A stretch of 15,276 nt of DNA from Asterionellopsis glacialis (Eukaryota; Bacillariophyta; Plagiogrammaphyceae; Rhaphoneidales; Asterionellopsidaceae): the NCBI GenBank assembly GCA_014885115.2, contig WKLE02000417.1:17877-33152 (forward strand), written 5' to 3'. The notes beneath the pieces were generated by a model that saw only the letters and a program-made list of their open reading frames with translations, was not told the DNA's origin and did no database searches. Position numbers and translations under genes: made by a program. Shown here piece after piece: positions 1-7,351 of this stretch. Every line of letters begins with the position of its first letter. The stretch's first letter is position 1.

Positions 1-52
1 CCCCCCCCCACGCCGAACCATGACAAGCTGAAATCCACATTTTGCAGGCAAA

Positions 53-109
53 ATGATGAATACAACCGAAAACATTGAGAGGAGTAGCAACAAGTTTCAA
101 GGCTTATAA
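53..109 (+). other. Short upstream ORF before the type II membrane protein
   Basis: Two consecutive ATGs at 53 and 56 open an 18-codon frame ending in TAA at 107-109, seven bases before the main ATG at 117 and in another frame. If the transcript starts upstream of 53 this uORF would be met first. An acceptor-like TTTTGCAG at 41-48 could instead mean that a 5' UTR intron ends here. Neither can be settled from the sequence. Confidence 0.3.
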
Positions 110-116
110 CATCGAA

Positions 117-1202
117 ATGGTTTGTTTGCGTGGGGATCACCAGAACTGTTCCTATAAATCAAAAACATCAGGATCTGTTTTTCCAGGAAGGAAAAAAAGG
201 AGAACCTATAACTTTCGGATACCAAAAACCACTGTCTACGTTCTGATTTCTACTGCAACAATACTTTATTATTGCTATTGTGTCCATGTTTACTCATCAA
301 ACCTTCAAAAAATACCAGCTTCTTTCTTGGATCAGCAAAGACAAAAACGTGTTTTTGTTTGCATCACTGGACAGGCTTCGCGTTTGGTGCTACAAAATCA
401 AATTGATACGTTGCTAATACCAATGCAGCAACAAGGTTATGAACCCGAGGTTGCGCTTGCCTTGACCGAAACGACATACACTACAAATGCCGTCAATGGT
501 AAAAGTGTAAACAAACAAACTTTTCAAAATGCACGACAACACCTTGTTGACTCGGCAAATAATTCGACATTCCCTTGTCTTTCACAAAAGCCTATTGTAG
601 TGGAGGAAAAACCAAAAGTCAACGAACAATATTTGAAGCAAATGGACAAAAAGGAAGAAAGTAAAGAATGGCAACACCATCGTGTTGAAAATCATGCGCG
701 ACAATACCAAACGTTAGCACAATGTTATCAGTATCTTGCGAAACACCCCCCGGAGTATTATGAGTTTGGTATTCGAATACGAGAAGATGTAAGTTTTGAA
801 GAGCCTCTGAATCTACAATACATACTACCACAATTATCTCGTACCAAACGAACGATATTAACTAGTGACTGCCGAACTCATGGTGGTATGAATGACCGAT
901 TGGCTATATTTAGTATAGATGGTGCCAAGGATTACTTTACACTTCCGCATCAAAAGTTTTTGGATGAAAATTATTCTATAGACCCATCCGTGAAGAATCC
1001 AGAAACATACTTGCTTTCGACATATACGACGAATTCTTTGAACGTCAAATTTACAAACAAACTAAGAGGGTTGATAAAGTATGTCACGAACGACAAGGGA
1101 CAATTTGTTCCTGCAAGGAAAGAAAATATCCGACACTGCCCTAGAGGTGTCAAGCACATTCTGAATATGGCGTACAAATACGCAACCTTTGCCGAAACAT
1201 AA
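117..1202 (+). CDS. Type II membrane protein, glycosyltransferase-like (unassigned)
   Basis: Single-exon reading frame of 361 aa. I start at the ATG at 117; the frame is open upstream only to about 60 (in-frame stops at 54 and 57) and contains no earlier ATG. A short N-terminal tail with a basic RKKRR patch (residues 25-29) precedes one hydrophobic segment (about 39-60), the layout of a Golgi type II enzyme. The lumenal part opens with a strand ending in VCITGQASRL (81-90), then carries an IRIREDVSF stretch (220-228) with an acidic pair and a GMNDRLAIFS stretch (258-266) followed by a YF pair. These resemble the beta-strand, acidic and 'NDRF/LA' positions of nucleotide-sugar glycosyltransferases found in many algal proteins of unknown function. 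N-glycosylation sequons occur at N148, N149 and N285. I do not recognise a named family, and substrate and activity are unknown. It converges with the fibrillin-like gene, 203 bp away. Confidence 0.75.
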   Translation: MVCLRGDHQNCSYKSKTSGSVFPGRKKRRTYNFRIPKTTVYVLISTATILYYCYCVHVYSSNLQKIPASFLDQQRQKRVFVCITGQASRLVLQNQIDTLLIPMQQQGYEPEVALALTETTYTTNAVNGKSVNKQTFQNARQHLVDSANNSTFPCLSQKPIVVEEKPKVNEQYLKQMDKKEESKEWQHHRVENHARQYQTLAQCYQYLAKHPPEYYEFGIRIREDVSFEEPLNLQYILPQLSRTKRTILTSDCRTHGGMNDRLAIFSIDGAKDYFTLPHQKFLDENYSIDPSVKNPETYLLSTYTTNSLNVKFTNKLRGLIKYVTNDKGQFVPARKENIRHCPRGVKHILNMAYKYATFAET

Positions 1203-1405
1203 TGCAAGTGATTTATTTTAAATAGCCATGATAGCCCTCATTTATTTTTTCAAGGTTCAATCAATCTCCACTGAAGATCTCTACATTCAGATTTTGCGTC
1301 AATTATTTTTAAATATTATAGGCGACAACAACAGGATAGTCTAAACTCAAAAGCTCAAAAGTTTGTACGCCGAAAAAATAATATTCAAAAATAAATCTTT
1401 TTTTT
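1203..1405. other. Convergent 3' intergenic region with poly(A)-type hexamers
   Basis: This 203-bp AT-rich gap separates the stops of two convergent genes. On the minus strand AATAAA occurs at 1241-1246 and 1212-1217, about 160-195 nt beyond the fibrillin-like stop. On the plus strand AATAAA occurs at 1390-1395, 188 nt past the stop of the left gene. If these are the signals used, the two 3' UTRs overlap. In diatoms AATAAA is not an obligatory signal, so this is a suggestion only. Confidence 0.35.
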
Positions 1406-2698
1406 TCAGGTAACTCGAATCTGGACAACCCTCGCTCCACCACCATTTAGATTTTGCCCAATCCGTATTCGCTCTCCCAAATAAACACCGTCAAACAATC
1501 CTTCTCCTGAGATAGGTAGAGGGAGACAAGCATCACCAGCGTTGCCTCCCAAACAAAGTTTACCTGAGTTAATATTCGCTACAAATCGTTTAGGTACTTG
1601 TAAGGATGTTTCGTCATCTTCTTTTAATGTCCCCGCGACTTTCACAGATAAGAGGGGTCCAAATAATTCGCCAATGTTGGTGACTGATGCTTCTCCAAAC
1701 ACTTGATAGTTGCTATTGAATGGAAAGTCCGGAAATGGAATTCGTCGATCAATCCCAGTCCCATCTGGACCAGGTTGCAAATATACCAGCAACCACTTAC
1801 CTGGTAATAATTCTCGTTTCCATGGATATTTCTTATCTGCAATGATATCGATCAGCGATGCTATTTCAAAACGTTCTTCTTGACTGTATTCATCTGCTCG
1901 ACGTCCATTGATGTATTCAAATAATTTTGTAACTTCGATCGGTTCATCTGTAGATGGAAGAAGACTACTTTCAACAGGAGGGAATAATGTAGGTGTGAAA
2001 CTTTCTCTCAATGCTTCAGAAGCTGATTTACTCCACGTCTGAGATTGTTTATATATGAGACCGGAATCATCAATGCTGTACACAATGTCAGTTTCATACG
2101 ACGACACTCTTGGATGCCATGGCAACTGAAGTACACCGCGAGATCGAAGTCGACCCCTGATTTGACGTTGTTCTTCGTCAACTACCAGAGGTGTTACAAT
2201 CTTGACAGTCGAATGAGCTGGATCGAAGAGGATACGGAGAGCATTTTGATATTGGCTCAAACTGGAAACTTCATTAGTGGGATCTATAAATATACAGTCA
2301 TTTCGAAATAAGTCAGTGGACAAATCTCCTGTCAAAAAGTACCCCCCCTGTTCGCTAGCACCGACAGTCAAATCCTTGCTGAGACGAACGGCTATTTCAT
2401 CCAGTGGCAAATTCAAACTTTTTTGTTCGATTGGATTGGTTTCAGCAGGACCCAAAGGGGCCAATTTCGTCAACGGCCGTACAAACGATGGCAGTTCATC
2501 GTAGGCTTGTGATGGCTCTACTTGAGGTAAAATACCTTCAAAAATCGTACCGATTACAAGGGTTCTCCCTGCTGTAGCTGATCGAGTAAACAATTGTCGC
2601 CGGCGTATTGTTGTTGGGTCGAATGACAATGATGCAACTTTGTCAACAGCAAGCTCTAGCGATAGCAGGATAAGACCAAGCGCCTGACACAAAGCCAT
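1406..2698 (-). CDS. Predicted thylakoid-lumen DUF2358 plus PAP/fibrillin protein
   Basis: Single exon, 430 aa; the ATG is fixed by an in-frame TGA 36 bases upstream (2732-2734). The N-terminus reads as a three-part presequence. A hydrophobic ER signal (about 5-22) ends in VAS|LSF, a variant of the diatom ASAFAP site. A basic stretch with RRRQLF (32-37, twin-arginine-like) follows, then a hydrophobic core (46-58) and a PSQA|Y lumenal cleavage site (62-66). Residues about 100-245 fit an NTF2-like DUF2358 module (YFLTGDL, then NDCIFIDP, then a tryptophan/arginine-rich strand). Residues about 255-430 fit a PAP/fibrillin lipocalin-like fold: RFEIASLIDII, ELLPGKWLLVYLQPG (296-310), then a TNIGELFGPLL stretch. 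Fibrillins bind lipids or pigments at plastoglobules and thylakoids. Role here is inferred from family; lumen location from the presequence. The nearest sequence upstream (2699-2930) holds repeats that may be its promoter. Confidence 0.85.
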   Translation of the reverse strand: MALCQALGLILLSLELAVDKVASLSFDPTTIRRRQLFTRSATAGRTLVIGTIFEGILPQVEPSQAYDELPSFVRPLTKLAPLGPAETNPIEQKSLNLPLDEIAVRLSKDLTVGASEQGGYFLTGDLSTDLFRNDCIFIDPTNEVSSLSQYQNALRILFDPAHSTVKIVTPLVVDEEQRQIRGRLRSRGVLQLPWHPRVSSYETDIVYSIDDSGLIYKQSQTWSKSASEALRESFTPTLFPPVESSLLPSTDEPIEVTKLFEYINGRRADEYSQEERFEIASLIDIIADKKYPWKRELLPGKWLLVYLQPGPDGTGIDRRIPFPDFPFNSNYQVFGEASVTNIGELFGPLLSVKVAGTLKEDDETSLQVPKRFVANINSGKLCLGGNAGDACLPLPISGEGLFDGVYLGERIRIGQNLNGGGARVVQIRVT

Positions 2699-2930
2699 TT
2701 TTCCACTCTCTCTAGAGTGCTGCGTGCTAGCTCAATTTTTCGTCTACAGTCTACGACTGGGCTCAACAAGGATGGCTTTCAGTTGCGAGTTTGGATTTCA
2801 ATAGTCTATTATGCCCACTTGGCTCTATCTGAACAATACGGTAGTTTTCACCAAAATATCAATGATCAGTGATCAGTGATCAGTGATCAGTACGTGTACA
2901 ATCACTCTACGACAGGGTTCAACAAGCTCG
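2699..2930 (-). promoter_or_regulatory. Putative promoter of the fibrillin-like gene with direct repeats
   Basis: The 5' flank of the minus-strand gene contains an imperfect 20-bp direct repeat, CTACGAC(T/A)GGG(C/T)TCAACAAG, at 2751-2770 and 2907-2926 (18 of 20 identical). The two copies bracket the TGATCAG array. Being confined to this flank, the repeats may be transcription-factor sites, but nothing ties them to a known factor. Confidence 0.35.
2863..2890. repeat. Tandem repeat (TGATCAG)x4
   Basis: Four exact copies of the 7-mer TGATCAG, each containing the palindrome TGATCA, lie about 165-195 bp upstream of the fibrillin-like ATG. It may be a simple microsatellite or an array of palindromic binding sites. 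The 7-bp period is not a helical turn. Confidence 0.9.
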
Positions 2931-4560
2931 AAGCGTTGAGGTAGGTATCCATCCGACATCAAGGATCCAAAAGATATTCTTTCTCTTGATGGGGCACGTA
3001 AATATTTACTACGCAACAAACGGTTTTAAGTCATACATCTAAACGTACGTAGGACGTTTCTCAACAAATGAGTGACCCAGGGAACCGAGCCTCGACACAA
3101 TGACAGAACAACGGTAGCAAGTAGCGATCTCTGCAACCCCTTAACCACCTGACCTCCAATGGAACATCCAAAATCCAATCCAAACATGACAGGTAAACCA
3201 GGAGATCCATCCAACTTAATTAACCTATTGTGTACTGTACTTTTCAAAACAGATTCCTCTAGTACTACTACCAAGATGATGAAATTGTCCAAAGAAGAGG
3301 AAACATCCAACAAAGTACAGTACTTCTTTGTAAGGCAGTCTTTAAATATGTCATATACAAATAAATTCGAAAGTACAGGTCACCAACCTGTCCATCACCA
3401 AATGATATGATGCCTGCTTGGATCAAAGATAGCATCCATCCTGATTGGACTCGATGACTTCTTATAAAAGAAAGCACAAAAAGAACTGGTGATTGTTTTC
3501 GACCAATCAGACAAATGCATGGCACACAAATTAGATCTTTACCCTCATTACACTAATATTAGACCCCCCCCCAATTATTTTGGGTACAAAAGAATCAGTG
3601 TTTTGCATAATTAGATGCACAAATTATCCAAGCTGTATAAAGAAGAGGCTCTTCTTCTGACTTCTGGTAGGCAATGTAGAAATCGTTGAACTATTAAAGT
3701 ACAATTCCAAATAGAATGCTGTTTTCAAAGTAAGGGAACTCTATTTTAATATTATTATTCACATCCTGGTTATCTGGGTTTGAGTAAACTTCTTTTTATT
3801 GTACTTATCCAGAAATATTATTTATAGATTTTCTTTTTTTTCATTCTTCAAGATCAGAGGAATACTAGTTGAAGTTAGTCTGAAAAATTCTCATGGTTAA
3901 GTTTGAAAAAGATAAGCATTATGAAATATACTTTTCATCTGTTTGCATCTACTGCTTTTTACAAAAGACAAGGTGAGTTGAGAAGGAAAATGATAGTTAC
4001 TGAGGAAGAAGACTACAAGTTTTCAGAGTGATAAATTATGTCCCTCATACTAATTACAATGGCTGTTTCACTTGACAGCTGGGATCATAGGCAAATATTT
4101 ATGTCTACATACAAAGATCTTTTGTAGTATATGAGATGAAAAATGATGTTCAGATTTTTTTTTGATCTATTTAATTTTTTGGTGCACTAGTGTATACGAA
4201 AGACGCCTTTATCATGATGTAAAATACTATCAATTTTGTGAGAAAAGAACCTTGGAGACTAAGATGGGACATACGATTGCGCCTGTTCACTAAATATCAT
4301 AATTGAACAATGTTGATCAAATATTAGATTCATTTTATTTTTTATCTCAGAACTAAACAATGTGAATGATACTCTTTGTCAGTTACTGCATTATTTCCAG
4401 ACAACTGACAAAAATAGATTGGGGATGAATATGATTAGTTCTGAGATTCAGTTAACACGCAAATCTTCGCAAATCTTCCGGTTTTTAGTAATTCTTTTGA
4501 ATGTGCAGGCAAACATACTATGTTTCGTTTCATGGTTCATTGCCACCCATTTCAGATTCA
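2931..4560. other. AT-rich intergenic DNA, no convincing gene
   Basis: About 1.6 kb with stops in all frames and no recognisable domain. Short open stretches at 3026-3525 on the minus strand lack ATG starts and family signatures. A TATAAAAG at 3463-3470 lies between two inverted CCAATCAG boxes (3441-3448 on the minus strand, 3503-3510 on the plus strand). The plus-strand ATG at 3519 opens only 31 codons, so a small gene or non-coding transcript is possible but unsupported. A nine-C run lies at 3564-3572. I found no tRNA, terminal repeats or transposase remnant. Confidence 0.5.
3232..3323. repeat. 12-bp perfect inverted repeat around 68 bp
   Basis: GTACTGTACTTT at 3232-3243 and its exact reverse complement AAAGTACAGTAC at 3312-3323. 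A related AGTACAGTAC occurs at 4666-4675. The arms are short and no target-site duplication is evident, so I do not call it a MITE. It belongs with the general GTAC enrichment of this intergenic region. Confidence 0.7.
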
Positions 4561-4579
4561 CGCCACCCACATGACGTGG
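4542..4579. promoter_or_regulatory. Paired GCCACCCA boxes beside a TGACGTGG motif
   Basis: GCCACCCA occurs at 4542-4549 and 4562-4569, exactly 20 bp apart (about two helical turns). TGACGTGG follows at 4572-4579 and a further TGACGT at 4717-4722. The spacing and ACGT core look like a cis-regulatory cluster. The nearest recognised gene downstream is Lhcx, about 950 bp away, so the target is unclear. Confidence 0.3.
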
Positions 4580-5257
4580 AATTCCGCCACTTTTTGCTCA
4601 ACACACAAAACACATCACGGAACAGGGGAGATACCCTTTAAATAGAGACTAATTTTCATCAATTTAGTACAGTACAAAGTCCTGATCATAAAACCAATGG
4701 AATTCATTCATTTAAGTGACGTGTACCAAAAAAACTGCATTGAGTAAAGAAACATTAATTTGTACGCATGCATGAAGTAGGAAGAATCGTACCAGGTATT
4801 GTAAGTTGTCACAGAAACAAAAAACATTCTTCACTATTGTAGTATGCCTACCCACAGTATCTCTCTCCGAAGAACGGTCGCGAAGAACAGAAGCTGGGGT
4901 GTTACCGTAGTTTATTGGGTGTTAATTAAAAGCAATGTACCTTTTACATGGTATAGGTACCTTATATCGAAACGATTTGACATACGTATGCATCATTATT
5001 CCACCCACAATCTAAAGTACACAAAAGTATATATTAAAAACATCGCATCCACCAAGTACATACGAAAAGAACAAGTACGTATCTGTTATGGAACACTGCA
5101 CCTGTAGCGGGTACCGGAGGTACACAGGTACCAGTACGTGGTAGGATCTACAGGTAGCAGGTACGAATACCAGCCGCATGCATGGTAAAGATTCGAGCTT
5201 ACTGTAGTTCTACATAAAGATTCCTACTTTTAGAATTCTCTGTATCCCTTTTTTCTA
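4580..5257. other. Distal upstream region of Lhcx, GTAC-rich, no gene
   Basis: No coding sequence is recognised; the longest open stretch (4844-5107, 87 codons) has no family features. The region holds ten GTAC tetramers between 4937 and 5164, the palindrome CATACGTATG at 4981-4990, and two GCATGCATG motifs (4766-4774 and 5176-5184). These suggest regulatory DNA or a locally biased repeat composition. Confidence 0.45.
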
Positions 5258-5530
5258 ATGTATAGTGCTTCCGCACCGTGCAATCCGTCGTCAGAACAAA
5301 AAGCCATGTCATTTTTGATCCCAAGCAATATTTACTATCATCGTAGCATGAGTACAAATTCTACAAAAAACGTCACATGCGAACACCTACCGCCAGTCAG
5401 GCCGCACGCCACCGCAATCCAAAAGCGTTCGCTTTTTTCATATCGAGAAACCATTCCTTCAGATTTCACTTCCTCATCCATCAGTCATAAAATTTGTTTC
5501 TTATCAGTTGCACAAGCTTCTAGTTGTAAA
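5258..5530 (+). promoter_or_regulatory. Proximal Lhcx promoter / 5' UTR with ACGTCA motif
   Basis: ACGTCA (minus-strand TGACGT) at 5370-5375 lies 156 bp before the Lhcx ATG. TGACGT is the core bound by bZIP proteins, including the blue-light-responsive aureochromes of stramenopiles. Control of Lhcx genes by light and by bZIP factors is known in diatoms, so this is a plausible light-response site (inference). The Lhcx frame stays open back to an ATG at 5258. I reject that start because it would bury the signal peptide 91 residues inside the protein. Confidence 0.4.
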
Positions 5531-6292
5531 ATGAAATTCACTGCCACCCTTGTTGCTCTTTTCGCCGGCTCTGCCGCTGCCTTCGCTCCTTCCCAGATGA
5601 AGAAGTCTTCCTCTGCTCTGGTAAGTGAGAGTTGTTTTCGTATGAGGTGGTCGACGGTAGCTTCTCCACATGCAACGCAACCATTTTATGTTTTGCCGTT
5701 TTACTGATTGACTTACCATGTTCTGTCCGCCCTGTTTTCTTTTCTGCAGTCTTTCACACCAGAGGATCTTCCTGGAGCTCTCCCACCAATGGGCTTCTGG
5801 GATCCCCTCGACTTCGCCTCTAAGGCCGACGAAAATACTCTCCGTCGTTACCGTGAGGCTGAGGTGCAACACGGACGTGTTGGTATGCTTGCCGTTGTCG
5901 GTTTCCTTGTCGGAGAGAAGGTCGAGGGAACTTCCTTCCTTTGGGATGCCTCCATCAAGGGACCTGCCATCACCCACCTTGCTCAGGTGCCCTCTGAGTT
6001 CTGGGCCCTTCTTACTATTGCTATTGCCGCAGCTGAAACCAAGCGTGCTGAAGTTGGCTGGGTCGAGCCCGAAAATGTCCCCTTCGACCAACCTGGACTT
6101 TTGCGTGATGAATATTACCCTGGTGACATCGGATTTGATCCTCTCGGCCTCAAGCCTGAAGATGATGCTGAGTTCAATGAGATGGTTACCAAGGAGCTTC
6201 AACACGGACGTCTCGCCATGCTTGCCGCCGCTGGTTGCATTGCACAGGAATTGACTGACGGAAAGGGAATTGTTGAGCACCTTATGGGTTAA
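5531..6292 (+). CDS. Lhcx: Lhcx-type (LI818-like) fucoxanthin chlorophyll a/c-binding protein
   Basis: Two exons (5531-5620 and 5750-6292) encode 210 aa, normal for the family. The presequence has an ER signal (1-17) with cleavage AAA|FAP, the phenylalanine required for entry into red-lineage complex plastids, then a short Ser/Lys-rich transit peptide to about residue 30. The mature part has three membrane helices. Helix 1 carries E68-x-x-H71-G-R and helix 3 carries E179-x-x-H182-G-R, the Glu/Arg pairs and histidines that bind chlorophyll. The stretches DASIKGPAITHLAQVP (96-111), W115 in helix 2, GLLRDEYYPGDIGFDPLGL (146-164) and the C-terminal DGKGI match the Lhcx/LI818 subfamily as I remember it rather than Lhcf or Lhcr. 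Lhcx proteins carry energy-dependent quenching (NPQ) in the thylakoid. Codons strongly favour C-ending forms, fitting high expression. FCP superfamily is certain; the Lhcx subclass is likely. The number within the subclass is not assigned. Confidence 0.9.
5621..5749 (+). other. Lhcx intron (phase 0)
   Basis: 129-bp intron, donor CTG|GTAAGTGAG, acceptor TTTTCTGCAG|TCT. It falls between codons 30 and 31, at the join between presequence and mature protein. Removing it gives continuous Lhcx sequence. Confidence 0.9.
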
Positions 6293-6825
6293 ACTGAATT
6301 CTTTAAAGATTCAGAACAATTTAGCTGATGAAGGAATAATAATGCAATTGAGAATGTAATAGGCGCGATAATATCGTGCTACAACTAGAACTAGCAACTT
6401 TGTATAATTTTAAAACATTTCTTATTTTAATATCATGTCATGGGTCACCATGACATCCCAATTATTTCGCTTCCTTAATATGAAGACGACGTGCATGGCA
6501 ACTGTCTACTTCCAAAACACTTTCTTTTGTGAAATTTGGTGATGCCAAAGCTTATGATTTGTTGTTATTCAACGGAAGGTGTATAATGTGCAGTAGGTTA
6601 ACAATTTTCTTCACATGCGTTTCATATCCTTTAGAGACTACAGCAATTGTTCCGTGTTAAAGAAGCAACCGGAAACCCAATACAGAATAAATAATAAGAA
6701 GTGCGTGTCACCCTAATCCATCACATAAGTAGATTGTCTCGATGAAGGATAATCAAGAGCAGATCTGCACCCATGTCGCCATGGTTCGCAAAATTTTAAG
6801 ACCTCCAATTGGCTAACTGTTTTGA
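6293..6825. other. Lhcx downstream region, no gene
   Basis: This stretch holds the Lhcx 3' UTR and spacer DNA. An AATAATAAT run near 6335-6343 could serve as a weak poly(A) element. No coding sequence or RNA gene is recognised apart from the hairpin listed separately. Confidence 0.5.
6435..6456. repeat. Perfect 9-bp hairpin downstream of Lhcx
   Basis: ATGTCATGG, loop GTCA, CCATGACAT: a perfect nine-base stem with a four-base loop, 143 bp after the Lhcx stop. It could fold in the Lhcx 3' UTR, or act as DNA because its right arm runs into TGACATC, close to the bZIP-type motifs found further right. Confidence 0.75.
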
Positions 6826-6858
6826 TGACATCATATACATGACATCATAGTGACGTCA
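6826..6858. promoter_or_regulatory. Three clustered CRE/bZIP-type sites (distal group)
   Basis: TGACATCA at 6826-6833 and 6840-6847, then the palindromic CRE TGACGTCA at 6851-6858. TGACGTCA is the classic bZIP/CREB full site. In Phaeodactylum, TGACGT-type elements drive CO2- and light-responsive genes through bZIP factors and aureochromes. Target gene inferred as the TTD14-like gene 435 bp downstream. Confidence 0.55.
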
Positions 6859-7042
6859 ATGAAAATTACCTGCTCGTCTCGATCCAGATTATCTTTGAGC
6901 CCACAGTTATTCAATTCGCCGTATCGCGAATTCGTACCAGGTAGAAATTTGCCGTACAGGTGTACCTTTAATACTGTAGAGCCTGGTTCTGCCATTCCGT
7001 CAAATTTTACGAAACGACCGGTCAAAATAATTTACATCATTG

Positions 7043-7092
7043 TGACGTCGAATGACGTCACTATTTTGTCATATTATTTCACGGTATGACGT
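7043..7092. promoter_or_regulatory. Three clustered CRE/bZIP-type sites (proximal group)
   Basis: TGACGTCG at 7043-7050, TGACGTCA at 7053-7060 (start-to-start 10 bp, one helical turn) and TGACGT at 7087-7092. The sequence ATAGTGACGTCA of the distal group recurs here in inverse orientation, reading from about 7064 back to 7053. The group lies 200-250 bp upstream of the ATG at 7293, a normal promoter position. Confidence 0.55.
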
Positions 7093-7128
7093 ACTACAGC
7101 GTAGGATCCTCTAATAGGTTCTAGAGGC

Positions 7129-7138
7129 TTTCGCGAAA
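7129..7138. promoter_or_regulatory. TTTCGCGAAA palindrome, E2F-like
   Basis: A perfect 10-bp palindrome 155 bp upstream of the TTD14-like ATG. The core TCGCGAAA recurs at 7223-7230. It resembles the E2F/DP consensus (TTTSGCGSAAA-like), hinting at cell-cycle control. This is motif similarity only. Confidence 0.35.
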
Positions 7139-7258
7139 TATTGGTCGGAGACGTGAGCATTCTGCTGAGGAACCAATGAAATAAATAATAATGGTCCTCC
7201 TACACCTCTAGTCTCTCTAGACTCGCGAAACAAAGACAAATTGATACTGTATTTAAAC

Positions 7259-7351
7259 ATGCAAAACTTCATCGTTCATCTATCCAATCACGATGTCACC
7301 AAGAACGGAAAAAAGACGGTCAGCAGCAGTCGAGAACTTAGAAGATGCTAA
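7259..7351 (+). other. Upstream ORF overlapping the TTD14-like start
   Basis: ATG at 7259 opens a 30-codon frame ending in TAA at 7349-7351. It overlaps the main ATG at 7293 in another frame. Transcripts starting upstream of 7259 would carry an inhibitory overlapping uORF. Those starting at 7260-7292 would avoid it with a very short 5' UTR. Confidence 0.35.

Noticed and set aside
75..116. Start of the left gene at TTG (75)
   Set aside because: TTG is not a normal start in nuclear genes; the first in-frame ATG is at 117 and gives a proper type II anchor.
1250..1275. GGTTCAATC resembling a tRNA B box
   Set aside because: No A box at the right distance and no acceptor stem or cloverleaf.
3026..3525. 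Two minus-strand open stretches in the large intergenic region
   Set aside because: They begin at TTG or GTG rather than ATG in a eukaryote, show no domain, and cannot be joined by good splice sites into a recognisable protein.
3519..3614. 31-codon ATG frame downstream of a TATAAAAG and CCAAT boxes
   Set aside because: The promoter-like motifs are suggestive, but the peptide is short, low in complexity and encodes a C run; not enough to call a gene.
4844..5107. 87-codon plus-strand frame upstream of Lhcx
   Set aside because: No recognisable features; its content reflects the GTAC-rich DNA.
5258..5530. N-terminal extension of Lhcx from an ATG at 5258
   Set aside because: It would bury the signal peptide and AFAP cleavage site; other Lhcx proteins start at the equivalent of 5531.
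5504..6280. 258-codon open frame antisense to Lhcx
   Set aside because: It mirrors the strongly biased Lhcx codons, crosses the intron, and has no family features; the sense gene explains it.
6826..7092. Inverse-oriented motif groups as the ends of a small transposon (MITE)
   Set aside because: Only about 12 bp match between the ends, no target-site duplication is seen, and repeated CRE sites explain the similarity.
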